Assembly: GCF_003290025.1 (NCBI RefSeq)
Contig: NZ_QNHG01000006.1
Span: 128,260-192,259 of the forward strand
Direction: 5' to 3'
Source: Pseudogemmobacter bohemicus
GTDB taxonomy: Bacteria > Pseudomonadota > Alphaproteobacteria > Rhodobacterales > Rhodobacteraceae
Length of the DNA: 64,000 nucleotides
In this document: in pieces, positions 49,310 to 58,593 of the stretch
How the letters are laid out: every line of letters begins with the position of its first letter
Numbering within the stretch: position 1 is the first letter of the stretch
The notes under the pieces: model-generated
The model's input: the letters and a program-made list of their open reading frames with translations, nothing else
Databases searched by the model: none
Told to the model about the DNA's origin: nothing
Translations under genes and position numbers: made by a program

Positions 49310-50348
49310 GCGGCGCGAACAGATACCGCCGGCGCTGGCGCTTCTGACGCCGCTGATCGCGGTGGCGGTCTCGCTGGCGCTGGCCGGCGGGCTGATTGCC
49401 CTGGCCGGAGCGCCGGTGCTTACCGCTTTCGGCAAGATTCTGACCGGCGCGTTTGGTTCGAAACTGGCGGCGACCGAAACGCTGGCGCGCGCGGCGCCGC
49501 TGATCCTGACCGGGCTGGCGGCAGCGGTCGCTTTTCGCGCGCGGCTGTGGAATATCGGGGCCGAGGGGCAGCTTTACCTTGGCGCCATTGCCGTCGCGGC
49601 GGCCAGCGCGCATCTTTTCGGCGGCCTGCCGGGCGTGGTGCAGATCCCGCTTCTGTTCCTGACCGGAGCGCTGGCGGGGATGGTGCTGTTGCTGATCCCG
49701 CTCTGGCTCAGGCTGCGGTTCCAGGTCGATGAGGTGGTGACGACGCTGCTTCTGAACTTCGTGGCGCTCTTGTTCGTGTCGATGCTGATCGACACGGTGC
49801 TGAAGGACCCGCTGGCCTTCGGCTGGCCGCAATCGGTGCCGGTGGCGCCGGAGGCGGAACTGCCGAAGATCATCCCGCGCTCGCGGCTGCATATCGGCCT
49901 TCTGGTGGCGGTGGCGGTGGCTTTCGTGGTGCATTTCATCCAGGCGCGCACCGCCTTCGGGCTGCAATCGCGCGCGGCTGGCCTCAACCCGTCGGGCGCG
50001 GCCTTTGCCGGTGTGCCGCTTGGCCGCACGCTGGTGCTGGTCGCCATGCTGTCGGGTGGCCTCGCGGGCCTTGCGGGCGCGGTCGAGGTGATGGGGATCA
50101 CCTCTTACGTTACCACCGAGCTGTCGCCGGGATATGGCTATTCGGGGATCGTGGTCGCGATGCTGGCGGGGCTGAACCCGCTGGGCGTGGTGCTGGCCGC
50201 TTTGTTCACGGCGGTGATGTTTGTCGGGGCCGATGCGATGAGCCGCTCGCTGGCGGTGCCGAGCTATATCGCGGATGTCACCGTGGCGCTGTCTTTGCTG
50301 TGCATGCTGGTTGCGATCTTCTTCACCCAATACAGGATCCGCAGATGA
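49299..50348 (+). CDS. BMP/nucleoside-type ABC importer permease 1
   Basis: 349 residues from the ATG at 49299 (GGAAGGGG upstream). Multi-helix membrane protein with RARLWNIGAEGQLYLGAIAV and FQVDEVVTTLLLNFVAL, the family equivalents of the segments in 32584-33669. Overlaps the next permease by 4 bases (ATGA). Confidence 0.9.
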   Translation: MRFERREQIPPALALLTPLIAVAVSLALAGGLIALAGAPVLTAFGKILTGAFGSKLAATETLARAAPLILTGLAAAVAFRARLWNIGAEGQLYLGAIAVAAASAHLFGGLPGVVQIPLLFLTGALAGMVLLLIPLWLRLRFQVDEVVTTLLLNFVALLFVSMLIDTVLKDPLAFGWPQSVPVAPEAELPKIIPRSRLHIGLLVAVAVAFVVHFIQARTAFGLQSRAAGLNPSGAAFAGVPLGRTLVLVAMLSGGLAGLAGAVEVMGITSYVTTELSPGYGYSGIVVAMLAGLNPLGVVLAALFTAVMFVGADAMSRSLAVPSYIADVTVALSLLCMLVAIFFTQYRIRR

Positions 50349-51289
50349 GCGCGCTTTGGGACATACTCGCCTCGGCGGGGCTCTGGGCGGCGGTGCTGAG
50401 GATCGCGACGCCGCTGATATTCGCGACGCTCGGCGCGCTTTTATGCGAGCGCGCAGGCGTGCTGAACCTTGGGATCGAGGGGATTATGACCTTCGGCGCC
50501 ATGATCGGCTGGTTCGCGGTCTGGAACGGGGCGGATCTCTGGACCGGGTTATTTGTCGCCTGCCTGTCGGGGATGGTGTTCGGGCTGCTGCATGCCGGCC
50601 TGACGGTGACGCTGGGGCTGTCACAGCATGTCTCCGGCCTTGGCGTCACGCTTTTCGCGTCTTCCTTCAGCTATTATCTCTTCCGCCTGCTGGTTCCCGT
50701 CGAAGGGACGCCCCCCAAGATCATCCCCTTCCAGCCGCTGCATATTCCTGGCCTCTCGGATCTGCCCTGGCTGGGTCAGGCGCTGTTCACCCAGACCGCG
50801 CCGACCTGGGTTGCGATTGTGCTGGCCATCGTGATGGCGCTGGCGCTGTTCCGCACGCCGCTTGGCCTTGCCATCCGCATGACCGGCGAGAACCCGCATG
50901 CGGCCGAGGCCCAGGGCATCAACCCCATGGTGATGCGCTATGGCGCGGTGATCTTTGGCTCGGGCCTGATGGCGGCCGGGGGCGCTTTTCTGACCCTTTC
51001 CGCCTTTGACAGCTTTATCCCGACCATGATCCAGGGGCGCGGCTGGATCGGCATCGCGCTGGTGGTCTTTGCCTCCTGGCGGCCCGGGCGCGCGCTGGCC
51101 GGTGCGCTGCTGTTTGCATTTTTCGACGCGTTCCAGCTGAGGCTGCAAACCGTGATCGGCGGCGCGGTGCCCTATCAGCTTTTCCTGATGACCCCCTTCA
51201 TCCTCTCGATCCTGGCGCTGGCTTTGATGGCGCGGCGCGCCCGCGTGCCCCAGGCTCTGATGCAACCCTATCGGCGCGGCGAGCGTTAA
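50345..51289 (+). CDS. BMP/nucleoside-type ABC importer permease 2
   Basis: 314 residues from the ATG at 50345. Family segment CERAGVLNLGIEGIMTFGAM, with about eight helices. Shorter partner of the preceding permease. Ten bases before the amidohydrolase gene, which has a weak AAGGAG site. Confidence 0.9.
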   Translation: MSALWDILASAGLWAAVLRIATPLIFATLGALLCERAGVLNLGIEGIMTFGAMIGWFAVWNGADLWTGLFVACLSGMVFGLLHAGLTVTLGLSQHVSGLGVTLFASSFSYYLFRLLVPVEGTPPKIIPFQPLHIPGLSDLPWLGQALFTQTAPTWVAIVLAIVMALALFRTPLGLAIRMTGENPHAAEAQGINPMVMRYGAVIFGSGLMAAGGAFLTLSAFDSFIPTMIQGRGWIGIALVVFASWRPGRALAGALLFAFFDAFQLRLQTVIGGAVPYQLFLMTPFILSILALALMARRARVPQALMQPYRRGER

Positions 51290-51298
51290 GGAGTCCCC

Positions 51299-52606
51299 AT
51301 GTTCGACACTATCATCCGGGGCGCCAATCTGCCCGATGGCCGCGAAGGCTGTGATATCGGCATCCGGAAGGGTGTGATCGCGGCGGTGGAGAAGCACCTG
51401 CCCCCCGAAAGCGGCACCGGAGCCGGCACCGTGATCGAGGCCGCCGGCAGGCTGGTCTCACCCGCTTTTTGCGACCCGCATTTCCATATGGATGCGACGC
51501 TTTCGCTGGGCCTGCCACGGATGAATGCCTCGGGCACGCTGCTGGAAGGCATTGCGCTTTGGGGCGAGCTGCGCCCGACGCTGACCCGTGAGGCGCTGGT
51601 GGAGCGCGCGCTGCGCTACTGTGATCTGGCGGTGAGCCAGGGGCTTTTGCACATCCGCACCCATGTCGATACCTCGGACCCGAAACTGGTCACCGCGCAG
51701 GCGATGCTGGAGGTGCAGGACCTGGTGAAGGATTATATCGACCTGCAGCTGGTCGCCTTTCCGCAGGATGGCTATTTCCGCGCGGCGGAGGGCGCGAAAT
51801 CGCTGGAGCGGGCGCTGGATATGGGCGTCGGCATCGTCGGCGGCATCCCGCATTTCGAGCGCACGATGGAAGAGGGCCGCACCTCGCTGGAGGCGCTGTT
51901 CCGCATCGCGGCGGATCGCGGATTGCCGGTCGATGTGCATTGCGACGAGACCGACGATCCCCTCAGCCGCCATGTCGAGACCATGGCGGCCCAGACCATC
52001 CGTTTCGGGTTGCAGGGGCGGGTCAATGGCTCGCATCTGACCTCAATGCATTCGATGGACAATTACTATGTCTCGAAACTGATCCCGCTGATCGCCGAGG
52101 CGGGGATGAATGCGACGCCGAACCCGCTGATCAATATCATGCTGCAAGGCCGGCACGACAGTTACCCGAAACGGCGCGGCATGACGCGGGTGCGCGAGCT
52201 GATGGCGGCAGGGGTCAATGTCTCGCTGGGGCAGGATTGCTGTATGGATCCCTGGTATTCGATGGGGTCAGGCGATATGCTTGAGGTCGCGCATATGGCG
52301 GTTCATGTCGGGCAAATGGGCGGGATTGCCGAGAAACAGCAGATCTTTGACGCGGTGACGGTGAATTCGGCCAGAACGATGGGGCTTGACGGCTACGGGA
52401 TCGCGCCGGGCTGCAAGGCGAACCTTGTCGTGCTTCAGGCGGCGGATGTGACCGAGGCGATCCGTCTGAAACCGACCCGGCTTTATGTGCTGCGCGAGGG
52501 GCGCGTGATCAGCCAATGCGCGCCGCGTTTGCCTGCGCTGAGCCTGCCGGGGCGGCCGGCGCAGATTGATCCGGGGCTGGATTACCTGCCGCCAAGCAAG
52601 GGCTGA
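51299..52606 (+). CDS. Cytosine-deaminase-like amidohydrolase
   Basis: 435 residues, metal-dependent amidohydrolase. Ligand motifs DPHFHMD (HxH), VDVHCDETDD, then HLTSMHS, and GQDCCMDPW with the conserved Asp. The segment NPLINIMLQGRHDSYPKRRG followed by MTRVRELMAAGVNVSLGQD strongly resembles CodA, the cytosine deaminase. CodA relatives also act on creatinine, isoguanine and triazine side chains. As the last gene of the operon it should deaminate or hydrolyse the imported N-heterocycle. The 3' end overlaps the convergent LysR gene by 25 bases. Confidence 0.85.
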   Translation: MFDTIIRGANLPDGREGCDIGIRKGVIAAVEKHLPPESGTGAGTVIEAAGRLVSPAFCDPHFHMDATLSLGLPRMNASGTLLEGIALWGELRPTLTREALVERALRYCDLAVSQGLLHIRTHVDTSDPKLVTAQAMLEVQDLVKDYIDLQLVAFPQDGYFRAAEGAKSLERALDMGVGIVGGIPHFERTMEEGRTSLEALFRIAADRGLPVDVHCDETDDPLSRHVETMAAQTIRFGLQGRVNGSHLTSMHSMDNYYVSKLIPLIAEAGMNATPNPLINIMLQGRHDSYPKRRGMTRVRELMAAGVNVSLGQDCCMDPWYSMGSGDMLEVAHMAVHVGQMGGIAEKQQIFDAVTVNSARTMGLDGYGIAPGCKANLVVLQAADVTEAIRLKPTRLYVLREGRVISQCAPRLPALSLPGRPAQIDPGLDYLPPSKG

Positions 52607-53544
52607 GCAGGGCCTGCCACGCCGCTGGCCAGCAGCCTTTCGCGCAGATGCAGCGCCAGCGGCGAAAGCGGGCGACGCTTGAGATCCAGCAGATAATAGC
52701 GCGAGACCCGGATATCGCCCGGCGTGCGCAGCGTGACGAATCCAGCACTGAGCGGCGGGCGGATCAGCAACGCCGCCACCTCATCCGACAGGGGCGCAAT
52801 CGCATCTGTCTGCACCAGATAGGCGAGGGTCAGCAGGGTCGAGGGGCTGTTGACCACATTCGAGGGCTCTGAAAGCCCCAGCCCGGCAAAGGCCGCCAAA
52901 GCCGCTTCGCGGATCGGTGCGCCGCGCTGCTGCATGATCCATTCATAGCTTTGCAGCTCGGCCAGCGTCACGACCGGCGCCCGCGCCAGCGGATGCCCGG
53001 CCCGGGCCAGCAGCGCGACTTTTTCATCCTGCAAGGGCAGGATGTTGAAATCGCGGCTGTCGAATTCCGGCAGGATCCGGGCCAGCACGAAATCCATCTC
53101 GCCCGCCGCCAGATGGGTCAGCAGATCGCGCGAGGGCAGCACGTCGATGGTGATATCGGCACCGGGAGAGGTTTCTTTCACCTCGCGCACGGCGGTCACC
53201 AGATGGCGCACTGCCGGCCCGGTCACCGCGCCGATCCGGACCGAGCCGCTATGGCCTTCCCTCAGATGGCGTAGCTCGGTCGCCATCGAACCCATTTCGC
53301 GCAGGATGACCCTCGCGCGGCGCAGCACGGCCAGGCCGGCCTCGGTCGGCTCCATCCCTTTGGGCTGGCGCAGAAAAAGCGCGCTGCCGATCTGGCGTTC
53401 GGTCTCGGCCAGCATGCGCGAGGCCGCCGGTTGCGTCATCCCCACCGCCTCGGATGCCAGCTGCAACTGGCCGCTTTCCGCGATCTCATGGATCAGCCGC
53501 AGCTGGGTCGGCTTCAGCATCAGGCGGGGAAGAGGCTTATCCAT
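52582..53544 (-). CDS. gbpR: LysR-family regulator of sugar uptake (GbpR-like)
   Basis: 320 residues. LysR helix-turn-helix at about 10-70 (LRLIHEIAESGQLQLASEAV, TQPAASRMLAETERQIG), then the ligand domain. In Agrobacterium the LysR protein GbpR is divergent from chvE and activates it in response to galactose or arabinose; this gene sits in the same relation to chvE at 53689. Its end overlaps the preceding amidohydrolase gene by 25 bases on the opposite strand. Confidence 0.82.
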   Translation of the reverse strand: MDKPLPRLMLKPTQLRLIHEIAESGQLQLASEAVGMTQPAASRMLAETERQIGSALFLRQPKGMEPTEAGLAVLRRARVILREMGSMATELRHLREGHSGSVRIGAVTGPAVRHLVTAVREVKETSPGADITIDVLPSRDLLTHLAAGEMDFVLARILPEFDSRDFNILPLQDEKVALLARAGHPLARAPVVTLAELQSYEWIMQQRGAPIREAALAAFAGLGLSEPSNVVNSPSTLLTLAYLVQTDAIAPLSDEVAALLIRPPLSAGFVTLRTPGDIRVSRYYLLDLKRRPLSPLALHLRERLLASGVAGPAQPLLGGR

Positions 53545-53688
53545 ATCATTTCCGATATGCAGAATGCGTAAGATGTAATTTTACCATCATACGGGTGAAA
53601 AGCTAGTCTCCCGTCTGAGCCGTTGGAGGAACGGCGCAACGAGGGAATCGGCTGCCAGGCGCGGCCAGGGACCCAAAGGGAGGAAGAC
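53545..53688. promoter_or_regulatory. Divergent promoter region of gbpR and chvE
   Basis: 144 bases without a gene. The AT-rich part (53550-53600) includes an imperfect dyad, GATGTAA-TT-TTACCATC, around 53571-53588, where the LysR protein may bind. A strong ribosome site GGGAGGAAG precedes the chvE ATG. Confidence 0.45.
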
Positions 53689-54744
53689 ATGACATTCAAA
53701 GCCGCCACGGTCGCACTGGCGATCAGCGCCTCGTTCCTTGCTTTCGGTGCAATGGCCGAGACCATCGGCATCGCCATGCCCACCAAATCGTCCGCCCGCT
53801 GGATCGGCGACGGCAATTCCATGGTCGAGCAGTTCAAGGCCGCCGGTTACGACACCGATCTGCAATATGCCGAAGATGATATTCCGAACCAGCTGGCCCA
53901 GATCGAGAATATGATCGCCAAGGGCGTCGACGTGCTGGTGATCGCCTCGATTGACGGCACCACCTTGTCGAATGCGCTGGAAAACGCCCAGGCCGCCGGC
54001 ATCAAGGTCATCGCCTATGACCGCCTGATCCGCGACACCGATGCGGTCAGCTATTACGCCACCTTTGACAATTTCAAGGTTGGCGTGCAGCAGGCCGAAA
54101 GCCTGGTGAAGGGCCTGAAAGAGCGCTTCCCGGATGCGAAGCCCTGGAATGTAGAGCTGTTCGGCGGCTCGCCCGACGACAACAACGCCTTCTTCTTCTA
54201 CAACGGCGCGATGTCGGTGCTGCAGCCGCTGATCGACGACGGCTCCATCGTGATCGGCTCGGGCCAGACCGGCATGGATAAGGTCGGCACGCTGCGTTGG
54301 GATGGTGCGGTCGCGCAGTCGCGGATGGATAACATCCTCTCGGCCAATTACAACGACAAGCAGGTGAATGGCGTGCTTTCGCCCTATGACGGGCTGTCGA
54401 TCGGCATTCTGTCGTCGCTGAAAGGCGTCGGTTACGGTTCGGGCGATCTGGCGATGCCGATTGTCACCGGCCAGGATGCGGAACTGCCCTCGGTGAAGTC
54501 GATCCTCGCCGGCGAGCAATATTCCACCGTCTTCAAGGATACCCGTGAACTGGCCCGCGTCACCGTCGGCATGGTCGATGCGATGCTGAAAGGCGGCGAG
54601 CCGGAGATCAACGACACCGCTACCTATGACAATGGCGTCAAAGTGGTGCCGTCCTATCTGCTGGAGCCGGTCGCGGTTGATGCCGCGAACTGGGAAGAGG
54701 TGCTGGTCGGCTCGGGCTACTATAAAAAAGAAGACGTTCAGTAA
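53689..54744 (+). CDS. chvE: Multiple sugar-binding periplasmic protein ChvE
   Basis: 351 residues from the ATG at 53689 (the frame runs further upstream, but this ATG follows the ribosome site and starts the signal peptide). Mature protein begins [19 protein letters not shown], the ChvE pattern, with [52 protein letters not shown] and [16 protein letters not shown]. ChvE binds aldoses such as galactose, arabinose and xylose. It is followed by gguA-gguB-gguC. Confidence 0.93.
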   Translation: MTFKAATVALAISASFLAFGAMAETIGIAMPTKSSARWIGDGNSMVEQFKAAGYDTDLQYAEDDIPNQLAQIENMIAKGVDVLVIASIDGTTLSNALENAQAAGIKVIAYDRLIRDTDAVSYYATFDNFKVGVQQAESLVKGLKERFPDAKPWNVELFGGSPDDNNAFFFYNGAMSVLQPLIDDGSIVIGSGQTGMDKVGTLRWDGAVAQSRMDNILSANYNDKQVNGVLSPYDGLSIGILSSLKGVGYGSGDLAMPIVTGQDAELPSVKSILAGEQYSTVFKDTRELARVTVGMVDAMLKGGEPEINDTATYDNGVKVVPSYLLEPVAVDAANWEEVLVGSGYYKKEDVQ

Positions 54745-54779
54745 GCCTGACTTCCGCAGCCGCAGACAGGAAGACACTG

Positions 54780-54819
54780 ACCGCGCCGCCTCCGCACTCC
54801 CCGGAGCCGCTGGCGCGGT
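54780..54819 (+). terminator. Intercistronic hairpin after chvE
   Basis: ACCGCGCC (54780-54787) pairs with GGCGCGGT (54812-54819); inside, CTCCG (54790-54794) pairs with CGGAG (54802-54806). A long GC-rich stem with TTATCT after it. Likely keeps chvE message more abundant than gguAB. Confidence 0.6.
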
Positions 54820-54846
54820 TATCTCCCCCAGCCCCGGAGATTTAGC

Positions 54847-56400
54847 ATGACCGCGCTTCTGGAAATGCGCAGCATCGGCAAGACTTTCCCCGGTGTGAAG
54901 GCGCTGGATCAGGTCAACCTGAGCGTCGAGGCCGGCGAGATCCACGCGATCTGCGGCGAGAACGGTGCGGGAAAATCCACGCTGATGAAGGTGCTTTCCG
55001 GCGTCTATCCGGCCGGAAGCTATGAGGGGGATATCCATTATGACGGTGCCCTTGCCAGCTTCCGCTCGATCCGCGACAGCGAGGCGAAGGGCATCATCAT
55101 CATCCACCAGGAGCTGGCGCTGGTGCCGCTTTTGTCGATTGCCGAGAATATGTTTCTCGGCAATGAGGTCGCGCGCCGGGGCGTGATCAGCTGGCCCGAG
55201 GCCTGGGCGAGAACCACGGATCTTCTGGCGAAAGTCGGGCTGAAAGAGACGCCGCAGACGCCGGTGGGCAAGCTGGGCGTCGGCAAGCAGCAACTGATCG
55301 AGATCGCCAAGGCGCTGGCGAAAGAGGTGCGGCTCCTGATCCTGGATGAGCCGACCGCCGCTTTGCAGGAAAATGACAGCGCCAAGCTGCTGGATCTGAT
55401 GCTGGAGCTGAAAGCCCAGGGCGTCACCCAGATCATCATCAGCCACAAGCTGAATGAAATCCGCCGTGTGGCCGACCGGGTCACCGTGATCCGCGACGGC
55501 TCGACCGTCTCGACCATGACCCAGGACGAGATCACCGAAGACCGTATCATCCGCGATATGGTCGGGCGCGATATGGAAAACCGTTACCCCGCCCGAACCC
55601 CGAATATCGGTGAGGTGCTGATGGAGGTGAAGGACTGGTCCGTCACCCATCCCGAACAGGCGCGCCAGGTGATCCAGGGCGCCGCTTTCACCGTGCGGCG
55701 CGGCGAGATCGTCGGCATTGCCGGCCTGATGGGATCGGGGCGGACGGAACTGGCGATGAGCCTCTTCGGCCGCTCATACGGGCGCAATATCACGGGTGAG
55801 GTCACGCTCAAGGGTCAACCCGCTGATCTGAGCACGGTCTCTGCCGCGATCCGCGCCGGGCTGGCCTATGTCACCGAAGACCGCAAGGTGCTTGGGCTGA
55901 TCCTGCCCGAGCCGATTGCAAAGAATGTGACGCTGGCCAATCTGAAGGGCGTCGCGGATCGTGGTGTGCTCTCGCATGGCCGCGAGGCCCAGGTGGCCGA
56001 AGGCTACCGCAAGGCGATGCGGATCCGCACGCCCTCGGTGTTCCAGCAGGTGGGCAATCTCTCGGGCGGCAATCAGCAAAAGGTGGTGCTGTCGAAATGG
56101 CTCTTTACCGGGCCGGATGTGCTGATCCTCGATGAACCCACGCGCGGCATCGACGTCGGCGCGAAATACGAGATCTACAACATTATGAACGACCTCGCGG
56201 CCCAGGGGCGCGGGGTGGTGATGATCAGCTCGGAGATGCCGGAGCTTCTGGGCATGTGCGACCGGATCTGTGTGATGAATGAGGGTCGGATCATTGGTGA
56301 ACTGTCCAGGAACGAGGCAAGCCAGGAGACCATCATGGCGATGATTCTCAGGGATGGGGTCCTGCGCGATGGCGCGACGAGCGGGGAGAGGGTGGCCTGA
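54847..56400 (+). CDS. gguA: Sugar ABC importer ATPase GguA
   Basis: 517 residues, two nucleotide-binding domains. Domain 1: [46 protein letters not shown]. Domain 2: [50 protein letters not shown]. This is the CUT2/GguA (xylose/galactose MglA-like) arrangement. ATP supply for gguB, whose start shares a base with its stop. Confidence 0.93.
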   Translation: MTALLEMRSIGKTFPGVKALDQVNLSVEAGEIHAICGENGAGKSTLMKVLSGVYPAGSYEGDIHYDGALASFRSIRDSEAKGIIIIHQELALVPLLSIAENMFLGNEVARRGVISWPEAWARTTDLLAKVGLKETPQTPVGKLGVGKQQLIEIAKALAKEVRLLILDEPTAALQENDSAKLLDLMLELKAQGVTQIIISHKLNEIRRVADRVTVIRDGSTVSTMTQDEITEDRIIRDMVGRDMENRYPARTPNIGEVLMEVKDWSVTHPEQARQVIQGAAFTVRRGEIVGIAGLMGSGRTELAMSLFGRSYGRNITGEVTLKGQPADLSTVSAAIRAGLAYVTEDRKVLGLILPEPIAKNVTLANLKGVADRGVLSHGREAQVAEGYRKAMRIRTPSVFQQVGNLSGGNQQKVVLSKWLFTGPDVLILDEPTRGIDVGAKYEIYNIMNDLAAQGRGVVMISSEMPELLGMCDRICVMNEGRIIGELSRNEASQETIMAMILRDGVLRDGATSGERVA

Positions 56401-57587
56401 TGTCGGAAGAAAAGGGAATTCGCGCGCATCTGGGCGGGCATTTGCGCGAAAACGGCATGTTGCTGGCGCTGCTGGCGATTGTGGCCTTCTTCACCATCCT
56501 GCTGCAGCTGCGCGAGCAGCCGGTGAACTTTCTGCAGCCGGTGAATATCGCGAATATTTTCCTGCAAAACGGCCATGTCATCATTCTGGCGCTTGGCATG
56601 CTGCTGGTGATCGTGGCGGGCCATATCGACCTCTCGGTCGGCTCGGTCGCGGCGCTGACCGGGGCGGTGGCGGCCTGGCTGATCGTCACGCTGGGCTGGC
56701 CTGTCTGGGCGGCGGTGCCCGCGACCCTGCTGGTCGGCGCGGCAATCGGCGCGGCCCAGGGTTATTGGGTGGCCTATTGGCGGATCCCGTCCTTCATCGT
56801 GACGCTCGCCGGGATGCTGGTCTTTCGCGGTGCGACGATGTGGATGCTCAGCGGCCAGAATATCGGACCCTTCCCGCGCGAATTCCAGTTCATGGCCAAT
56901 GGCTACCTGCCCGATATCACCGGCATCGGCAAACCGCATGGGCTGACGCTGATCCTTTCGGTCGCGGCGATCCTGACGCTTTGCTGGCTGGGTCTGCGCG
57001 CCCGCGCCCGCGATGCCGGTTTCGGCATCAGCCCCGAGCCGATGGGCCTTTTCATCACCCGCATGGCGGTGGTGGCGCTGGCCATCGGCTTTGTCGGCTG
57101 GCAACTGGCAAGCTTTCGCGGCTTTCCCGTCGTGATGCTGCTTCTGGTGGTGCTGACGGTGATCTATGCATTCTTCACCGAAAACACCGTTGCCGGCCGC
57201 CGCATCTATGCGCTTGGCGGCAATGAAAAGGCGACCAAACTCTCGGGCATCCGGACCGAGCGCATGGTGTTCCTCTGCTTTGTGAATATGGGTGTGCTGG
57301 CCTCGCTGGCGGGCATGCTGATCACGGCGCGGCTGAATTCGGCGACGCCAAAGGCCGGCGTCGGGTTCGAGCTGGATGCCATTGCCTCGGTCTTTATCGG
57401 CGGGGCGGCGATGGCGGGCGGTTCGGGCACCATCGTGGGCGTCGTGATCGGGGCGCTGATCATGGGCGTGATGAATATGGGCATGTCGATGATGAATCTC
57501 GGCATCGACTTCCAGCAGATGATCAAGGGCCTCGTGCTGCTCGCGGCGGTCTGGTTCGACATTTACAGCAAACAGAAACGGGGCTGA
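56400..57587 (+). CDS. gguB: Sugar ABC importer permease GguB
   Basis: 395 residues. CUT2 permease: FLQNGHVIILALGMLLVIVA, GHIDLSVGSVAALTGAVAAW, YAFFTENTVAGRRIYALGGN and GGAAMAGGSGTIVGVVIGAL. About ten helices. Longer than RbsC-type permeases, matching GguB. Transports the ChvE-bound aldose. Confidence 0.93.
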   Translation: MSEEKGIRAHLGGHLRENGMLLALLAIVAFFTILLQLREQPVNFLQPVNIANIFLQNGHVIILALGMLLVIVAGHIDLSVGSVAALTGAVAAWLIVTLGWPVWAAVPATLLVGAAIGAAQGYWVAYWRIPSFIVTLAGMLVFRGATMWMLSGQNIGPFPREFQFMANGYLPDITGIGKPHGLTLILSVAAILTLCWLGLRARARDAGFGISPEPMGLFITRMAVVALAIGFVGWQLASFRGFPVVMLLLVVLTVIYAFFTENTVAGRRIYALGGNEKATKLSGIRTERMVFLCFVNMGVLASLAGMLITARLNSATPKAGVGFELDAIASVFIGGAAMAGGSGTIVGVVIGALIMGVMNMGMSMMNLGIDFQQMIKGLVLLAAVWFDIYSKQKRG

Positions 57588-57591
57588 ACCG

Positions 57592-58581
57592 ATGTTCCTC
57601 TCGCAAATCCGCCAGACTGACGGCAGCCGCGCGGTGGTGTTCCGCCAGGGAGAGACCGCGCGCATCCTGCCGGGCGCGGAGACGGTGACCGGGCTTGCCC
57701 GCGCCGCGATTGCGGCAAAGCGCAGCCTGATCGCAGAGGCGCTTTCCCGGGGCGAGGGCGAAGTGGTCGATCTTGGGGCAGCTCTGGCCGGTGGCCGCGT
57801 GCTGTTGCCGGTCGATCACGACGATCCGGCGCATCTGCATCTGACCGGCACCGGGCTGACGCATCTCGGATCGGCGGCGACGCGCAATTCGATGCATGCG
57901 AAAGCCGATCCCGATACGCTGACCGACAGCATGAAGATGTTTCGCATGGGGCTGGAGGGCGGCAAGCCCGCAGATGGCCGCATCGGCGTGCAACCGGAAT
58001 GGTTTTACAAGGGGAATGGCTATAACGCCGTCGCGCCTGGCGCCGCGCTGCTCTCGCCGGGCTGCGCGCTGGATGCGGGCGAAGAGCCTGAAATCGCCGG
58101 CCTCTACCTGATCGGCGACGATGGCACCCCCTACCGGCTGGGCTGGGCGCTGGCGAATGAGTTTTCCGACCATGTGACGGAGCGCGGCAATTACCTCTGG
58201 CTTGCGCATTCGAAGCTGCGGCCTGCCAGCTATGGCCCCGAGATGCTGCTCGGCGATCTGCCGCAGGATATCCAGGGCACCAGCCGCATCATCCGGGAGG
58301 GCACTCTGATCTGGGAAAAGCCGTTCCTGTCGGGCGAGGCCAATATGTCCCATTCGGTGGCGAATCTGGAACATCACCACTTCAAATATGATCTCTTCCG
58401 CCAGCCCGGCGATGTGCATGTGCATTTCTTCGGCACCGCCACGCTCAGCTTTGCCGACGGCATCCGCACCGAAGCGGGCGATATCTGGCAGATTTCGGCG
58501 CCCGAATTCGGTGCAGCCCTGGAGAACCCCCTTGATCAGCGCCCGGCCGAGATCGGGCCGGTCACTGTTACCCCTCTCTGA
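57592..58581 (+). CDS. gguC: GguC/AraD1-family fumarylacetoacetase-like enzyme
   Basis: 329 residues. FAH-like motifs: HLTGTGLTHLGSAATRNSMH, EWFYKGNGYNAVAPG, EEPEIAGLYLIGDDG, and the C-terminal VHVHFFGTATLSFADGI. Proteins of this family accompany chvE-gguAB and have been proposed as dehydratases of 2-keto-3-deoxy-L-arabonate in non-phosphorylating arabinose use (family inference). Position just before the arabonate dehydratase supports that. Confidence 0.85.
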   Translation: MFLSQIRQTDGSRAVVFRQGETARILPGAETVTGLARAAIAAKRSLIAEALSRGEGEVVDLGAALAGGRVLLPVDHDDPAHLHLTGTGLTHLGSAATRNSMHAKADPDTLTDSMKMFRMGLEGGKPADGRIGVQPEWFYKGNGYNAVAPGAALLSPGCALDAGEEPEIAGLYLIGDDGTPYRLGWALANEFSDHVTERGNYLWLAHSKLRPASYGPEMLLGDLPQDIQGTSRIIREGTLIWEKPFLSGEANMSHSVANLEHHHFKYDLFRQPGDVHVHFFGTATLSFADGIRTEAGDIWQISAPEFGAALENPLDQRPAEIGPVTVTPL

Positions 58582-58593
58582 AAGTCACTCGCA

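Noticed and set aside
53587-55650. Minus-strand frame of 687 codons
   Set aside because: Antisense of chvE and gguA; His/Asp/Gln-rich shadow composition.
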